Shown here: in pieces, positions 49,022-57,497 of the stretch
Position numbering within the stretch: position 1 is the first letter of the stretch
Layout of the letters: every line of letters begins with the position of its first letter
Assembly (NCBI RefSeq): GCF_031583595.1
Contig: NZ_CP134145.1
Location: 3,844,001 to 3,908,000 of the forward strand
Direction of reading: 5' to 3'
Source: Thalassotalea psychrophila
GTDB taxonomy: Bacteria > Pseudomonadota > Gammaproteobacteria > Enterobacterales > Alteromonadaceae
DNA length: 64,000 bases
Notes under the pieces: model-generated
What the model was told of the DNA's origin: nothing
The model's database searches: none
Seen by the model: only the letters and a program-made list of their open reading frames with translations
Translations under genes and position numbers: made by a program

Positions 49022-49945
49022 TTATTGTTTTTGCGATGCAAGTAATAGCATTGAAATATGCTGTTCCATCAGAGAAAATAGATCTTTAGCGTGTTTATTC
49101 CCCCCGACCGTATAAGGTAACTGTAGACTTAAAATATCGGTTTTATCCTGTAACCAGTTGGCGGCTTTTTCATCTTGATAGCCGGTGTAAACCACAAGCT
49201 TTACTTGTTGCTGTTTTACAATATCAAGCACACTGAGCAAATGTGAACTAGTTGGTGGTAAACCTGGCTTAGGCTCTAAGTCCCCTACTTGCTGCATGCC
49301 TAAAAATTCAAACATATACTTAAACGATGAATGATAGGCAATTACTTTTAGCCCCTTTAATGGTTTAGCCTGTTGTTGCCATTTAGCCGTGGCTGTTTGC
49401 CAACGTTTAATGAAATCATTTAGATTATGCTGATAAACCTCACTATTCTTAACATCTAATTGCACAAGTTTAGCTGTAAAGGCTGTTGCTAAATCAGCAA
49501 CTCTAAACGGGTCTAAATGCACATGCGGATTACCTAATTCATGTACATCGCCCATAGAGCGATCTACCTTAACTGGTATATCTAAATTTTCAACATGATC
49601 AGAAGCTAAAAATAAGCCTTTTTCAGTAGATTGCACATCGAGGTTATTTGACTTCATTTGTAACATGGGCAACCACCCTATCTCTAAGTCGGCGCCAGCA
49701 CAAATAACCACATCAGCACGGCGCATTTTAGAAATTAGGCTAGGCCTTGCTTGTACAAAGTGTGGGTCTTGTTTAGCTGTTGTCGCACTAAAGATATTTG
49801 CATCGTCTGCTGCCAGCTCTTTTGCCAATGCAGCATATTCAGGTTCGCAGGCAAATATATTCAGTTGTGCCTGTGCGGGTAGCATAGCTGCCAGCAGTAT
49901 TGTACAAGCTAAGCCAAGCTTATGTTTAAAATTGATGTGCACCAT
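49022..49945 (-). CDS. Zinc ABC transporter substrate-binding protein, ZnuA-like
   Basis: Periplasmic cluster A-I metal-binding protein of 307 residues with a signal peptide (LGLACTILLAAMLPAQAQ). Metal-ligand histidines are placed as expected: His62 in DPHFVQARPS, His141/143 in NPHVHLDPFR and His205 in AYHSSFKYMFEF. The usual His-rich loop of ZnuA is absent. Zinc rather than manganese is inferred from the Zur box and the three-His pattern. The ATG at 49945 has AGGAG upstream, and the gene overlaps the end of the barrel gene by 20 bp, so translation is coupled. Confidence 0.9.
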   Translation of the reverse strand: MVHINFKHKLGLACTILLAAMLPAQAQLNIFACEPEYAALAKELAADDANIFSATTAKQDPHFVQARPSLISKMRRADVVICAGADLEIGWLPMLQMKSNNLDVQSTEKGLFLASDHVENLDIPVKVDRSMGDVHELGNPHVHLDPFRVADLATAFTAKLVQLDVKNSEVYQHNLNDFIKRWQTATAKWQQQAKPLKGLKVIAYHSSFKYMFEFLGMQQVGDLEPKPGLPPTSSHLLSVLDIVKQQQVKLVVYTGYQDEKAANWLQDKTDILSLQLPYTVGGNKHAKDLFSLMEQHISMLLLASQKQ

Positions 49946-51152
49946 GTGCTCCTAATGCCATATTAAATTGTAACGTCACTTGATCGTCTGTGAAGTGTTC
50001 TGTTGACTTATCTTGGCTGTACTGCAACCTTATTGTTGAAAAGTGCGAATGTCGATATTCTAACATTGCCGTAGATACTTTAGGCTTAAAACCATCTGAA
50101 TATGGTTCATCAAAATCAATTTCAGAATAGCGTAAACCTGCCGCCCAATTAGGAGTGAATTGATACACACCACTCACATAGTAACCAGTGTGTTCAACGT
50201 CAATTTCATCATGATGATCTTCATCAAACACATTTATATGTTCTTCGTGTTCTTCTTCATGGTGTAACTCACCTTTTTCTTCAACCAAAAAGTACTCAGC
50301 CGAAAGCGTAAAATTTTGATATTTATAATTACCGTTCGGTGCCCATTTCCATGTAGCATCTACAATGTAATAATCTTTGTCACCGCTAAAGTCACAAGCG
50401 CCAAATGCTTCACCATGATCTTCTTCATGTTCTTCATCAAGAGCGTGTGGTTCGTGTTCATCTTCACCATGGTCATGGCTACTACAATGGGCTTCGTCAT
50501 TTTTAAAACCAATATATGACGCCCCTACTTGCCAGCTATTAGATTCATTAAAGTCACCACCTGTTTTAACAAATAATGAGTGCGCACCTATGCCTTCACC
50601 ATCGGAATAAGCAGGCATAGTTGCGCCTTTAAACACTTCGGTGCCTAGCTCAATATATGCGTCTGTTGGCGCTAACCAAGATAAACGAGCACCATCATCA
50701 TAATAATGGCCATTCATAAATGCTCGATAAACTAATGGTCTGTCAGCAAAGCTGTCGGTGTGTGTATGCTTGCCATTTAAATAACCTACATTTGATAAAA
50801 ATCGTCCAGCGCGAAAAGATAAATCATATGGCATAGCTGTGGTTTGAATAAATGCTTCTTCAAGTTCAACTTCAGTTTCACCATCATGCTCATCTAATAC
50901 CATAGTTACTTTACCGAAAAACATATCATCGATAGGCGCACTAATAGCAATTTCTGTATGATCGGTCCAAAAACCGTTTTTTAAACCCGCGGCATGGTCA
51001 TCAACACCGTAGCCGGCAATACCTTGAAAATCTTCACGGTCGGTATAACCAACATTGATAATAGCACTTACATTAATATCGTCTGTAGCTGCATTTACTT
51101 GCGCAGCCGCAACACCTAAAACTACCGCAGTAGTTAATTTACTTAATTTCAT
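49926..51152 (-). CDS. His/Asp/Glu-rich outer-membrane barrel, putative zinc porin
   Basis: A 408-residue exported protein: signal peptide (MKLSKLTTAVVLGVAAAQVNA), then alternating beta-strand patterns and acidic turns typical of a porin-like barrel. Two predicted surface loops are extremely rich in His, Glu and Asp: DEAHCSSHDHGEDEHEPHA and ELHHEEEHEEHINVFDEDHH with flanking residues, and Cys pairs flank the first. I infer a metal-capturing outer-membrane channel that feeds the downstream zinc-binding protein. There is no TonB box or plug domain, so it is not a classical receptor. Similar barrels accompany zinc transporter genes in related marine genomes, to my recollection, without a tested function. 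Confidence 0.75.
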   Translation of the reverse strand: MKLSKLTTAVVLGVAAAQVNAATDDINVSAIINVGYTDREDFQGIAGYGVDDHAAGLKNGFWTDHTEIAISAPIDDMFFGKVTMVLDEHDGETEVELEEAFIQTTAMPYDLSFRAGRFLSNVGYLNGKHTHTDSFADRPLVYRAFMNGHYYDDGARLSWLAPTDAYIELGTEVFKGATMPAYSDGEGIGAHSLFVKTGGDFNESNSWQVGASYIGFKNDEAHCSSHDHGEDEHEPHALDEEHEEDHGEAFGACDFSGDKDYYIVDATWKWAPNGNYKYQNFTLSAEYFLVEEKGELHHEEEHEEHINVFDEDHHDEIDVEHTGYYVSGVYQFTPNWAAGLRYSEIDFDEPYSDGFKPKVSTAMLEYRHSHFSTIRLQYSQDKSTEHFTDDQVTLQFNMALGAHGAHQF

Positions 51153-51218
51153 TAAATTGATCCTAAAAATTTGGTATTAAATTACTCAGCAAATGTTGAG
51201 TAACGTTAAAAATATAAT

Positions 51219-51518
51219 TTATAGGGTGTTGGGCGGTGCTCGTGAAGAATAAAACCTAATGCTTACACTAAGTTTAGATAGGTACTGTGGTACATGGATT
51301 GAAGTCGAGTGATAAGGCTCTAGAGTTTGCAAATCGCCATCAATATTATAATCATCATCCATAACAGACGATAAACAAACCTGACAGTGAACATCTTCAA
51401 TTGAAAAGTCGTGCTCGGCTAAATGACTACTTTGAGCTAACGGCGCAAACAATAAAATAGCTGCAAGAAGAATTGCAGATAACATCTTATTGTTTTGTTG
51501 GAAGCGTTTATAAATCAT
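51219..51518 (-). CDS. Small secreted Cys/His protein in zinc operon
   Basis: A 99-residue protein with a signal-type hydrophobic segment (MLSAILLAAILLFAPLAQSS) and a short mature part holding HLAEHDFSIEDVHCQVCLSS, a CxxC with several His, and ending in RAPPNTL. The ending and the H-C-x-x-C layout recall small DUF2946-type metal-related proteins, but I cannot assign the family firmly. I start at the ATG at 51518; an open frame continues up to a GTG at 51587, but that codon lies inside the Zur box and cannot be a start of a Zur-controlled mRNA. It is the first gene of the Zur-box operon. Confidence 0.65.
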   Translation of the reverse strand: MIYKRFQQNNKMLSAILLAAILLFAPLAQSSHLAEHDFSIEDVHCQVCLSSVMDDDYNIDGDLQTLEPYHSTSIHVPQYLSKLSVSIRFYSSRAPPNTL

Positions 51519-51571
51519 AGTCGTATAGTTTAGAGCGTTTTGTCGATTTAAAATGAAGGAACCTAACGTTT

Positions 51572-51586
51572 TGTTATAATATAACA
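51572..51586. promoter_or_regulatory. Zur box upstream of zinc-uptake operon
   Basis: TGTTATAATATAACA is a perfect palindrome around a central A and equals the core of the gammaproteobacterial Zur consensus (GAAATGTTATANTATAACATTTC). It lies 53 bp upstream of the first gene's ATG, consistent with repression of the operon when zinc is plentiful. The plus-strand MAPEG gene begins 90 bp the other way and might share it. Confidence 0.88.
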
Positions 51587-51675
51587 CTTTAGAAATTAAA
51601 CCAAACTAATTTTGTTATGTCTGAGCTGAAAAATAGTATAGGCTGACCCTATCATAATAATAAAAGATAATAGAT

Positions 51676-52098
51676 ATGACGACATCACCTCTTGTTCTAC
51701 CCATGATTACATTGATGGTGCTTACCGCAGTTGTTTGGGTATACATGTATATATTAAGGTTACGCTATGTTATCGCTCATAGAATCAGTGCTCAAAAACT
51801 AAATTCACCTGAAAAAATTCCAGAGCTCTTACCTGAAAAAATAAACAGGCCGGCGAATAATTTAAAAAACTTATTTGAGCTACCGGTAATTTTTTATGGG
51901 CTTATTCTTTTAGCATTAATCACCGAGTTAAATACACCAAGCATAACTTATTTAGCATGGGGGTTTGTTGGCTTGAGAATAATTCATAGTTTTATTCAAT
52001 GTACCAACAATAACGTTATGCAAAGGTTTAAAGTGTACATGTTAAGCGCTATTTGTTTATGGGCTTTATTAGTAAATATTTTTATCATTTTAATTTAA
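51676..52098 (+). CDS. MAPEG family membrane protein
   Basis: A 140-residue membrane protein with four hydrophobic helices. It fits the MAPEG superfamily (microsomal glutathione S-transferase-like): the loop after helix 1 ends in RPANNLKNLFELPVIFYGLI, where the N..N-FE-P signature is diagnostic, and a WGFVGLRIIHSFIQ segment follows. Bacterial members are rarely characterised. It starts 12 bp before the crotonase gene, so they are probably co-transcribed. Confidence 0.85.
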   Translation: MTTSPLVLPMITLMVLTAVVWVYMYILRLRYVIAHRISAQKLNSPEKIPELLPEKINRPANNLKNLFELPVIFYGLILLALITELNTPSITYLAWGFVGLRIIHSFIQCTNNNVMQRFKVYMLSAICLWALLVNIFIILI

Positions 52099-52110
52099 TG
52101 GAATAAGAAA

Positions 52111-52917
52111 GTGACTGAGCAACTAATTACCTTAAAGATCGAAAACAATATAGCAATGGTTCACTTAAATAGAGCTGATAAACATAATGCTATCGACATG
52201 GCAATGTTTCATGCATTAGATAAAGTAAGTAAAAAATTACGCAAAAACAAAGCAATAAGAGCAGTCTTTTTGTGTGGCAATGGCGAAGATTTTTGTAGTG
52301 GCTTGGATGTAAAGTCAGTGATGAATGAGCAATCGAACATTCTAAAGTTACTTTTCAAATTCATACCTGGCAGTTCAAATCTCGCGCAAAGAGTCAGTAC
52401 TAACTGGCGTAAAATTCCAGTGCCAGTTGTGGCCATAATTCAAGGACGATGTTGGGGTGGTGGATTACAAATAGCCCTTGGCGCCGACTTTAGAATAACT
52501 TCGCCAGATGCTTCTTTATCGATTATGGAAGCTAAATGGGGACTTATTCCTGATATGGGAGCAAACCTTGCACTTAGAGAGTTAGTTAACATTGATGTTG
52601 CCAAGCAATTAGCAATGACCGGAAAAACAATTACTGCCGAGCAAGCGCTTAATTACGGATTAGTCACACAAGTTACTGATGACCCCTATCAAGCAGCGAT
52701 TGAATTTATTGAGCCATTTATAGAGCGTTCACCCGACTCTGTCGCCGCAGTTAAAAAGCTTTATAACAATAACTGGAATAAAAAGTCTTGGCATATGCTC
52801 GCTAAAGAGAGTTGGTATCAAATAAAAGTTATACTAGGAAAAAATCAACAGCGAGCTGTAAAAAAACAACTAAAGCCAGATCAGGCTAAAGATTTTGACA
52901 ACCGACAAAACTGGTAG
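52111..52917 (+). CDS. Crotonase (enoyl-CoA hydratase/isomerase) family protein
   Basis: A 268-residue crotonase-fold enzyme acting on acyl-CoA thioesters. Oxyanion-hole segments are FLCGNGEDFCSGLDV and GRCWGGGLQIALGADFRI. The region AKWGLIPDMGANLALREL has an aspartate in place of a second catalytic glutamate, a pattern common in dienoyl-CoA and enoyl-CoA isomerase-like members. So isomerase is somewhat likelier than hydratase, but the exact reaction is not decided. It uses GTG at 52111 as start, 12 bp after the MAPEG stop. Confidence 0.87.
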   Translation: MTEQLITLKIENNIAMVHLNRADKHNAIDMAMFHALDKVSKKLRKNKAIRAVFLCGNGEDFCSGLDVKSVMNEQSNILKLLFKFIPGSSNLAQRVSTNWRKIPVPVVAIIQGRCWGGGLQIALGADFRITSPDASLSIMEAKWGLIPDMGANLALRELVNIDVAKQLAMTGKTITAEQALNYGLVTQVTDDPYQAAIEFIEPFIERSPDSVAAVKKLYNNNWNKKSWHMLAKESWYQIKVILGKNQQRAVKKQLKPDQAKDFDNRQNW

Positions 52918-52954
52918 TTTTATCGATTGTTGATTCAGCTATCAGGGTAACTGA

Positions 52955-53227
52955 CTAAGCTTTTTTATCAGCTTTTTTATCAGCTTTTTTCTTAGTTAAG
53001 TGTAAAAGATGAACGCCGCCAAATATAAATATTTGCAGGTAATGCTTCATGTTGTCACCTTCAGCTTCTTCTACTCTTTTCTTGAATAGAATACATTCAA
53101 CTAAATGAGCTATAGGTAACACGATAAGCACCCAATGAAGAATGCTCTCTAAGCCTTGTTCAAATGGCACAACTAAATTGTAAAAACAGGCTAACCACAA
53201 AGCCACAATGATTAATTTCATATACAC
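52955..53227 (-). CDS. DUF1145 family membrane protein
   Basis: A 90-residue inner-membrane protein with two hydrophobic segments (LIIVALWLACFYNLVVPF and WVLIVLPIAHLVECILF) then a helix GVHLLHL, as in DUF1145 (E. coli YhhL-like) proteins of unknown function. The C-terminus KKKADKKADKKA is encoded by a 12-bp tandem repeat running to the stop codon (52959-52990), so tail length may vary among strains. An AGGAG-type ribosome site precedes the ATG. Confidence 0.85.
   Translation of the reverse strand: MYMKLIIVALWLACFYNLVVPFEQGLESILHWVLIVLPIAHLVECILFKKRVEEAEGDNMKHYLQIFIFGGVHLLHLTKKKADKKADKKA
52959..52990. repeat. 12-bp in-frame tandem repeat at the DUF1145 C-terminus
   Basis: GCTTTTTTATCA occurs twice in tandem plus a partial third copy. 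Because the unit is a multiple of three, slippage would add or remove KADK blocks without shifting frame. Confidence 0.85.
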
Positions 53228-53277
53228 TCCTAAAAAATTTCGTTAATTTTAAGCCAAATAACATCTTTGTAGCAAGT

Positions 53278-53604
53278 TTATATACTCAATACAATATAAG
53301 CAGCAAAACCTAGCCAAGATAGGCCTAGCAAAAGCCAAGGTAACTTCGATTGTTGTATTTCTTGGGCAGCCGTTTCAGTTGCTTCGCTATTTAGCAGCTT
53401 AGCTTTTTTCTGTTTTTTCTTAGCTTTATCAGCATCTCTAGCTTTTACTTTTTGCTGTTTTTTATATTGCTCAATGCCCTTTTGGATACCTTGCGCAATT
53501 AACTTTGTTTGCTCTTTAGTTTGTCCAGGTTTTTGTGTGCTTTTAGCAATTACCTCTGCAGACTTTACCGTTTCAGCAGATGGACCTTTAATATTTTGAT
53601 TCAA
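53278..53604 (-). CDS. DUF2956 family membrane-anchored protein
   Basis: A 108-residue protein with the DUF2956 signature TQKPGQTKEQTKLIAQGIQKG, a lysine-rich helix (EQYKKQQKVKARDADKAKKK), and one C-terminal membrane helix (LPWLLLGLSWLGFAAYIVL). Members occur across Vibrionales and Alteromonadales and have no known role. It is in tandem with the DUF1145 gene (50 bp apart), so they may form a short operon. Confidence 0.88.
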   Translation of the reverse strand: MNQNIKGPSAETVKSAEVIAKSTQKPGQTKEQTKLIAQGIQKGIEQYKKQQKVKARDADKAKKKQKKAKLLNSEATETAAQEIQQSKLPWLLLGLSWLGFAAYIVLSI

Positions 53605-53834
53605 ATTTTTTACTCTTAATCATAAAGTGAAGTAATCGGTAAAATACAAACTGAGCAAAATAACTTACCTTCCCTTCATAGTTGAATAACAGACTTTAAA
53701 CTAAGACCAAAGATAAAAAAAGAAAAATCAACGCCTGGATAATAACAACATCAAGATAAGCGTTAACTCAAATTGATTACAGCACTCAAACACCGTAACA
53801 TCATACAAATATGTACCTCTAATCTGGCTAATCC

Positions 53835-54956
53835 ATGAATAAATTTTTCAAAGAACATTTAACTGTCGCATCGAACGCGTCGGGACGAAAAATGCACGTC
53901 CCAATTTATCGCTTCAAAGGGGAAGAGCCAGGCCCTAAAGTGTATATTCAAAGCTCGATACACGGCGCAGAAGTACAAGGGAATGTGGTTATCTATCACC
54001 TTATCGAATACTTGAAAACCACCAAGATCCGCGGGGAAATAGTTTTGGTACCTAACTGTAATCCAGTCGGCACTAATATCAAATCTGGTGAATATACCTT
54101 AGGACGCTTCGATCCCATCAACGGTCAAAATTGGAATCGTGGCTATTACTTTAAAGAAGAGTTAATTAACGACTTTGTTGATACGGTAACTGCAGATGAT
54201 TCATTTGAACAGGTAAAGCATGCCTTTAGGCAGCAAGTAAAAAAAGCCATCGAAGCCGAGCTGAGTAAAACTTGGGGAATTGGTTTAGCTCCGCGTTTAA
54301 ATCTTCAATTACAAGCCCAAGCGTTTGATGCCGATATCGTGATTGATCTGCATAATGGTCCAGTGGCAACTCGCCATATTTATGTGCCGGAATATGCCAA
54401 AGAATCGGCGAAACATTTTAATATTCCACATGTGATATTCATTCCCAATCAATTTAATGGCGCGTTGGATGAGGCCATGTTTTGTCATTGGTGGACGTTG
54501 GCTGACAAGCTTTCTAAAAAATTTCCGCAACAAAAATGGCAGATCCCAGTTGAAGCATTTACCTTGGAAATGGGCAGCCAGGAAGTCATTGACTTTGACT
54601 CTGGAAGTTATGATGCCAAGGGTATTTTGACCTACCTGAATTATAAGAACAGCCTTATTGACGCGAACCTTAAACCAGAAAACATTAATCGATATGCGGT
54701 ATTTCTTAAAGATTATAAAATTTTATACACCCAAGAAGGTGGAATTATAGAATACAAAGTTAAACCCGGACAGCACGTAAAACAAGGTGAAGTACTGGCG
54801 AAAGTACTAAATGTAGATGACTTAGATAATGACAATGCGGTAAGTTATATTTATGCACCTGAAGATCTAATCGCCATCCTACACTTTCCCTCTGCGTCGG
54901 TATTATGTGGCACGCAATTGTATAAATGTTTTATTAATTATTTTCCGTTACCTTAA
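53835..54956 (+). CDS. Succinylglutamate desuccinylase/aspartoacylase-family hydrolase
   Basis: A zinc-carboxypeptidase-like deacylase of 373 residues. Metal ligands are His43 and Glu46 in SIHGAEVQGN, with the third His in VIDLHNG. The intervening VPNCNPVGTN and NWNRGYYFKE segments and the C-terminal lipoyl-like domain (EGGIIEYKVKPGQHVKQGEV) are typical of the M14 AspA-type branch. No arginine catabolism genes are adjacent, so AstE proper is unlikely and the substrate is unknown. It precedes a repeat-rich gap. Confidence 0.85.
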   Translation: MNKFFKEHLTVASNASGRKMHVPIYRFKGEEPGPKVYIQSSIHGAEVQGNVVIYHLIEYLKTTKIRGEIVLVPNCNPVGTNIKSGEYTLGRFDPINGQNWNRGYYFKEELINDFVDTVTADDSFEQVKHAFRQQVKKAIEAELSKTWGIGLAPRLNLQLQAQAFDADIVIDLHNGPVATRHIYVPEYAKESAKHFNIPHVIFIPNQFNGALDEAMFCHWWTLADKLSKKFPQQKWQIPVEAFTLEMGSQEVIDFDSGSYDAKGILTYLNYKNSLIDANLKPENINRYAVFLKDYKILYTQEGGIIEYKVKPGQHVKQGEVLAKVLNVDDLDNDNAVSYIYAPEDLIAILHFPSASVLCGTQLYKCFINYFPLP

Positions 54957-55079
54957 TAAGCATTATTTTCTGAAAAGGATATTTTAGTCAGATTATGCGA
55001 CGCACTGACGATTTATTGATACATAAAAGCAGCCCTAATTAGACTATTTTGTGCCATAAGCGGAAGTAGAAAAAATGCG

Positions 55080-55240
55080 CCGTCATCCCACACGAGTGGA
55101 GCGAGATGAGGGACCTCCTTCAATGATTCTGTGGGTCTGCAAAGTGCCAATCGGAGACGGTCGCTAACGCCACAATCTTCGGTTTGTAATAGTTTGCTAA
55201 AGTGTGAAACGAAGTGGAATCGAGCAAACTGTTACGGGTC
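55080..55240. repeat. Intergenic repeat block with two hairpins
   Basis: The first part (55080-55119), CCGTCATCCC ... GGGACCTCC, is the same repeat family as 9225-9257. The second part (55187-55234) forms a strong hairpin, TAATAGTTTGCT with AGCAAACTGTTA. The end of the neighbouring 216-residue protein (its last residues and stop) lies in the right edge. Together with 54957-55079 this gap contains no other gene that I can support. Confidence 0.65.
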
Positions 55241-55882
55241 CGACTTTATTGCTTTAGCTTTACTCTCCAGCAAATACAAACTTAATTTAGTAATGAGTAA
55301 GAACGAAACTATTTGGAATAATGAAAAATACATGGCAATTATCGATTGCTCTTTATTAAAGGCATTCAATGCTTGTTTTTTATTTTTCAATTCAACATTT
55401 TCCCGATACATATCAATGTCGGATTGAGATGGTTCAAAAAGTTTGTAAGCTCCAGAATTCAGTTTGTATTGAATTAAAACTCCTTGACGCCAATAAATTA
55501 TTTGAGCAAAGCCTCTATTGTTTTTTTCAGCGTGATCCTTGTACGTTAGCTGAAATATCTCTGCAGAGTTAACTTTTTCTGTTGCCATTGCGTTAAGTAA
55601 ATTATCTGTAGCTATCAATGTTTGACTAGAAAATACATGTAGTCCAATGGATAAACAAAAAATAAATAAAAATTCATTTATTGTGGTCGCTGGTTTCTTA
55701 GCTTTTTCTGTTCCATTGGCACAATCAGTCAGCGACTTTGCATAACCAATTGGTAATAAAATGGACAACAAGATTATTAAAAACCAATTTACAATCCAAT
55801 TACTGATTAAAATTGGAAAAATAAACTTTCCAATAAATGGAATAAAAAAAAGAATGTAGCAAATAGCCAATAAATACTTCAT
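55232..55882 (-). CDS. Hypothetical membrane protein, 216 aa
   Basis: I do not recognise this protein. It has an excellent AGGAG ribosome site 5 bases before the ATG at 55882, so it is a real gene. Hydrophobic segments: residues about 4-45 (two helices), 68-90, and 175-200. A soluble region between the third and last helices (about 100-165) looks extracytoplasmic. The C-terminus (SDP and stop) is written in the adjacent repeat block, which hints at a recently rearranged 3' end. It is 62 bp upstream of a small secreted-protein gene on the same strand. Confidence 0.6.
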   Translation of the reverse strand: MKYLLAICYILFFIPFIGKFIFPILISNWIVNWFLIILLSILLPIGYAKSLTDCANGTEKAKKPATTINEFLFIFCLSIGLHVFSSQTLIATDNLLNAMATEKVNSAEIFQLTYKDHAEKNNRGFAQIIYWRQGVLIQYKLNSGAYKLFEPSQSDIDMYRENVELKNKKQALNAFNKEQSIIAMYFSLFQIVSFLLITKLSLYLLESKAKAIKSDP

Positions 55883-55944
55883 TACTCTCCTGTAAAGCTA
55901 ACAGATTATTAAAAAGCCTATGACAGCTTCTCGTTCATAAGAGC

Positions 55945-56286
55945 CTAATTAATTTGTAAAACTTGATATTGAGCATTATGGTTTTGAGGCCCTTTTAATT
56001 GATGTAAAACTACGACTACACTATTCATGTCAGCTTTTACTTCAGCGTGCCTACCGTAGATAACTTTGAACTTGTTGTCGGCTAATTCACCGCTCAATAC
56101 TTTTTTAACATCCAACTCATATAAGTAGAATGTAGCCCAAGCATCACACCCTCCATCAATACACATCTTAGTGGACTCAACACCAGTATCAGAAAGGAAT
56201 TTCAAATCAGCCACGACTTTCAAATCTTCAGATGAATACGCACTTAATGATATTAAGGCGCTTAACACTAGTGCGATGAATTTCAT
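55945..56286 (-). CDS. Small secreted hypothetical protein, 113 aa
   Basis: The ATG at 56286 (MKFIALVLSALISLSAYSSE) has GGAG upstream; a longer open frame to 56364 has no ribosome site. There is a signal peptide of about 19 residues and a mature part of about 94 residues with a CIDGGC motif (two cysteines five apart, possibly a disulfide) and predicted beta strands. No named family was recognised. It belongs to an accessory patch of secreted or membrane proteins and is probably co-transcribed with the 216-residue gene. Confidence 0.6.
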   Translation of the reverse strand: MKFIALVLSALISLSAYSSEDLKVVADLKFLSDTGVESTKMCIDGGCDAWATFYLYELDVKKVLSGELADNKFKVIYGRHAEVKADMNSVVVVLHQLKGPQNHNAQYQVLQIN

Positions 56287-56477
56287 TGAGTTCTCCGTTC
56301 TGCCAATGACCGCTGCTCCCTCAAAGCCGCCATAGAGCAGCTTTAAATATTTGTAAATATACAATACATGATGTTATTGTAAAATAACAAGTTTTTAGTA
56401 ATAGTCCCCGATCACTCAAGGCGGTTAATTATCGTTGTTACTTTATAGAGTCAGAGGATATATCGAGCTTATTAAAT

Positions 56478-56879
56478 ATGAAAAATTTAGAAATTAGCCA
56501 GTTCATTCACGAATATTGTAGAGCCTTCCGTCCAGGTAATATTAATGAAATAATAAAGTATTTTCATTATCCGACGACCATGCTAGTCAACGGAATGAAC
56601 ATACATGTTGCAAGCTCTGTTGAGCTGGAACCTTTACTAAGCAGTGGGCTTTCTGATATGAAATCTAAAGGTTTTTCATATAGTAAAATTCAAGATTTAT
56701 ATATCCATAGCTTGTCGGAAAAGATTGCCATTGTTAGTGCAAGTTACATACGATTCAAATCCGACGATACTGCACTCGAAGAAATTGCTGCTACGTACAC
56801 TATTTTTAAGGACTCTGAGTTGGGGTGTGGAATAGTAACTATTATTGCCCATGAATTAGATAAAGTGATAGGTAAGTAA
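56478..56879 (+). CDS. NTF2/SnoaL-like protein
   Basis: A 133-residue soluble protein with the cone-shaped NTF2-like layout: an N-terminal helix (SQFIHEYCRAFRPGNINEII), HYPTTMLVNG, then a long beta sheet (IQDLYIHSLSEKIAIVSASYIRF), and a final strand with IVTIIAHELD. Such proteins may be enzymes or binding modules, and no catalytic residues can be singled out. It is the only plus-strand gene in the accessory patch; a single-gene transcript is likely. Confidence 0.72.
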   Translation: MKNLEISQFIHEYCRAFRPGNINEIIKYFHYPTTMLVNGMNIHVASSVELEPLLSSGLSDMKSKGFSYSKIQDLYIHSLSEKIAIVSASYIRFKSDDTALEEIAATYTIFKDSELGCGIVTIIAHELDKVIGK

Positions 56880-56957
56880 TATAATGAAACTTTCACAGGC
56901 TGCTGTGAGCGAATTACAGACGATTTAATCATTATGATCTAACATCCTATATTCTAG

Positions 56958-57497
56958 TTAGGGTTTTACAATATAAACATCGTATTTCACATAACTAACA
57001 TTAGCTCCAGTCTCTACCCATTTATTAATAAAAACAGCATCATTCATCCACATGTATTTCTCACTAGTGGTATGAAAAGTAGGGCTAGTAATGAAGTAAG
57101 CATCAGTACCTGAAGTTGCTTGTCCTTTCTCACGTTTTTCAGCACCAGTTTTATAGAGCTTGGTGCGACCTGTATACTTAATGTAAATAAGAGAGTTATC
57201 ATCCATTCTAATTGTGCATCGAACATCAAGCATTCTAGAGCCGTTGGGGAGAACCTCTAACCAATCCCCACAAGGGTTAATGAGCTTCCCTGTCGATCCA
57301 TCTGTAGTTGTCAACCATCCACTGGTCACATTAAAAATAAAGCGGTTTTCATCAACTTTCTGTGCTGGTGCAAGATTGGCCTGATAACTCATTACGTACT
57401 CAAGAGTCGGTGCAGATGGACTTTTAGCGAACACATTTTGTACATCATATATAGTTATGACGATTAACGTGAAGCTAACGAACATTAAACGTAGCAT
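56958..57497 (-). CDS. DUF3237 family secreted protein
   Basis: A 179-residue protein. The ATG at 57497 (MLRLMFVSFTLIVITIYDVQ) has GGAG 8 bases upstream; the longer frame to 57584 is unsupported. A signal peptide is followed by the DUF3237 fold: PTLEYVMSYQANL, GWLTTTDGSTGKLINPCGDW, LDVRCTIRMDDNSLIYIKYTG, and YMWMNDAVFINKW near the end. Family members are small beta-barrel proteins of unknown function and usually cytoplasmic, so the signal peptide is a mild oddity. Confidence 0.72.
   Translation of the reverse strand: MLRLMFVSFTLIVITIYDVQNVFAKSPSAPTLEYVMSYQANLAPAQKVDENRFIFNVTSGWLTTTDGSTGKLINPCGDWLEVLPNGSRMLDVRCTIRMDDNSLIYIKYTGRTKLYKTGAEKREKGQATSGTDAYFITSPTFHTTSEKYMWMNDAVFINKWVETGANVSYVKYDVYIVKP

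Noticed and set aside
51519..51587. GTG-start extension of the small zinc-operon protein
   Set aside because: The GTG lies in the Zur palindrome, so transcripts from a Zur-controlled promoter would not contain it; the extension also has no ribosome site.
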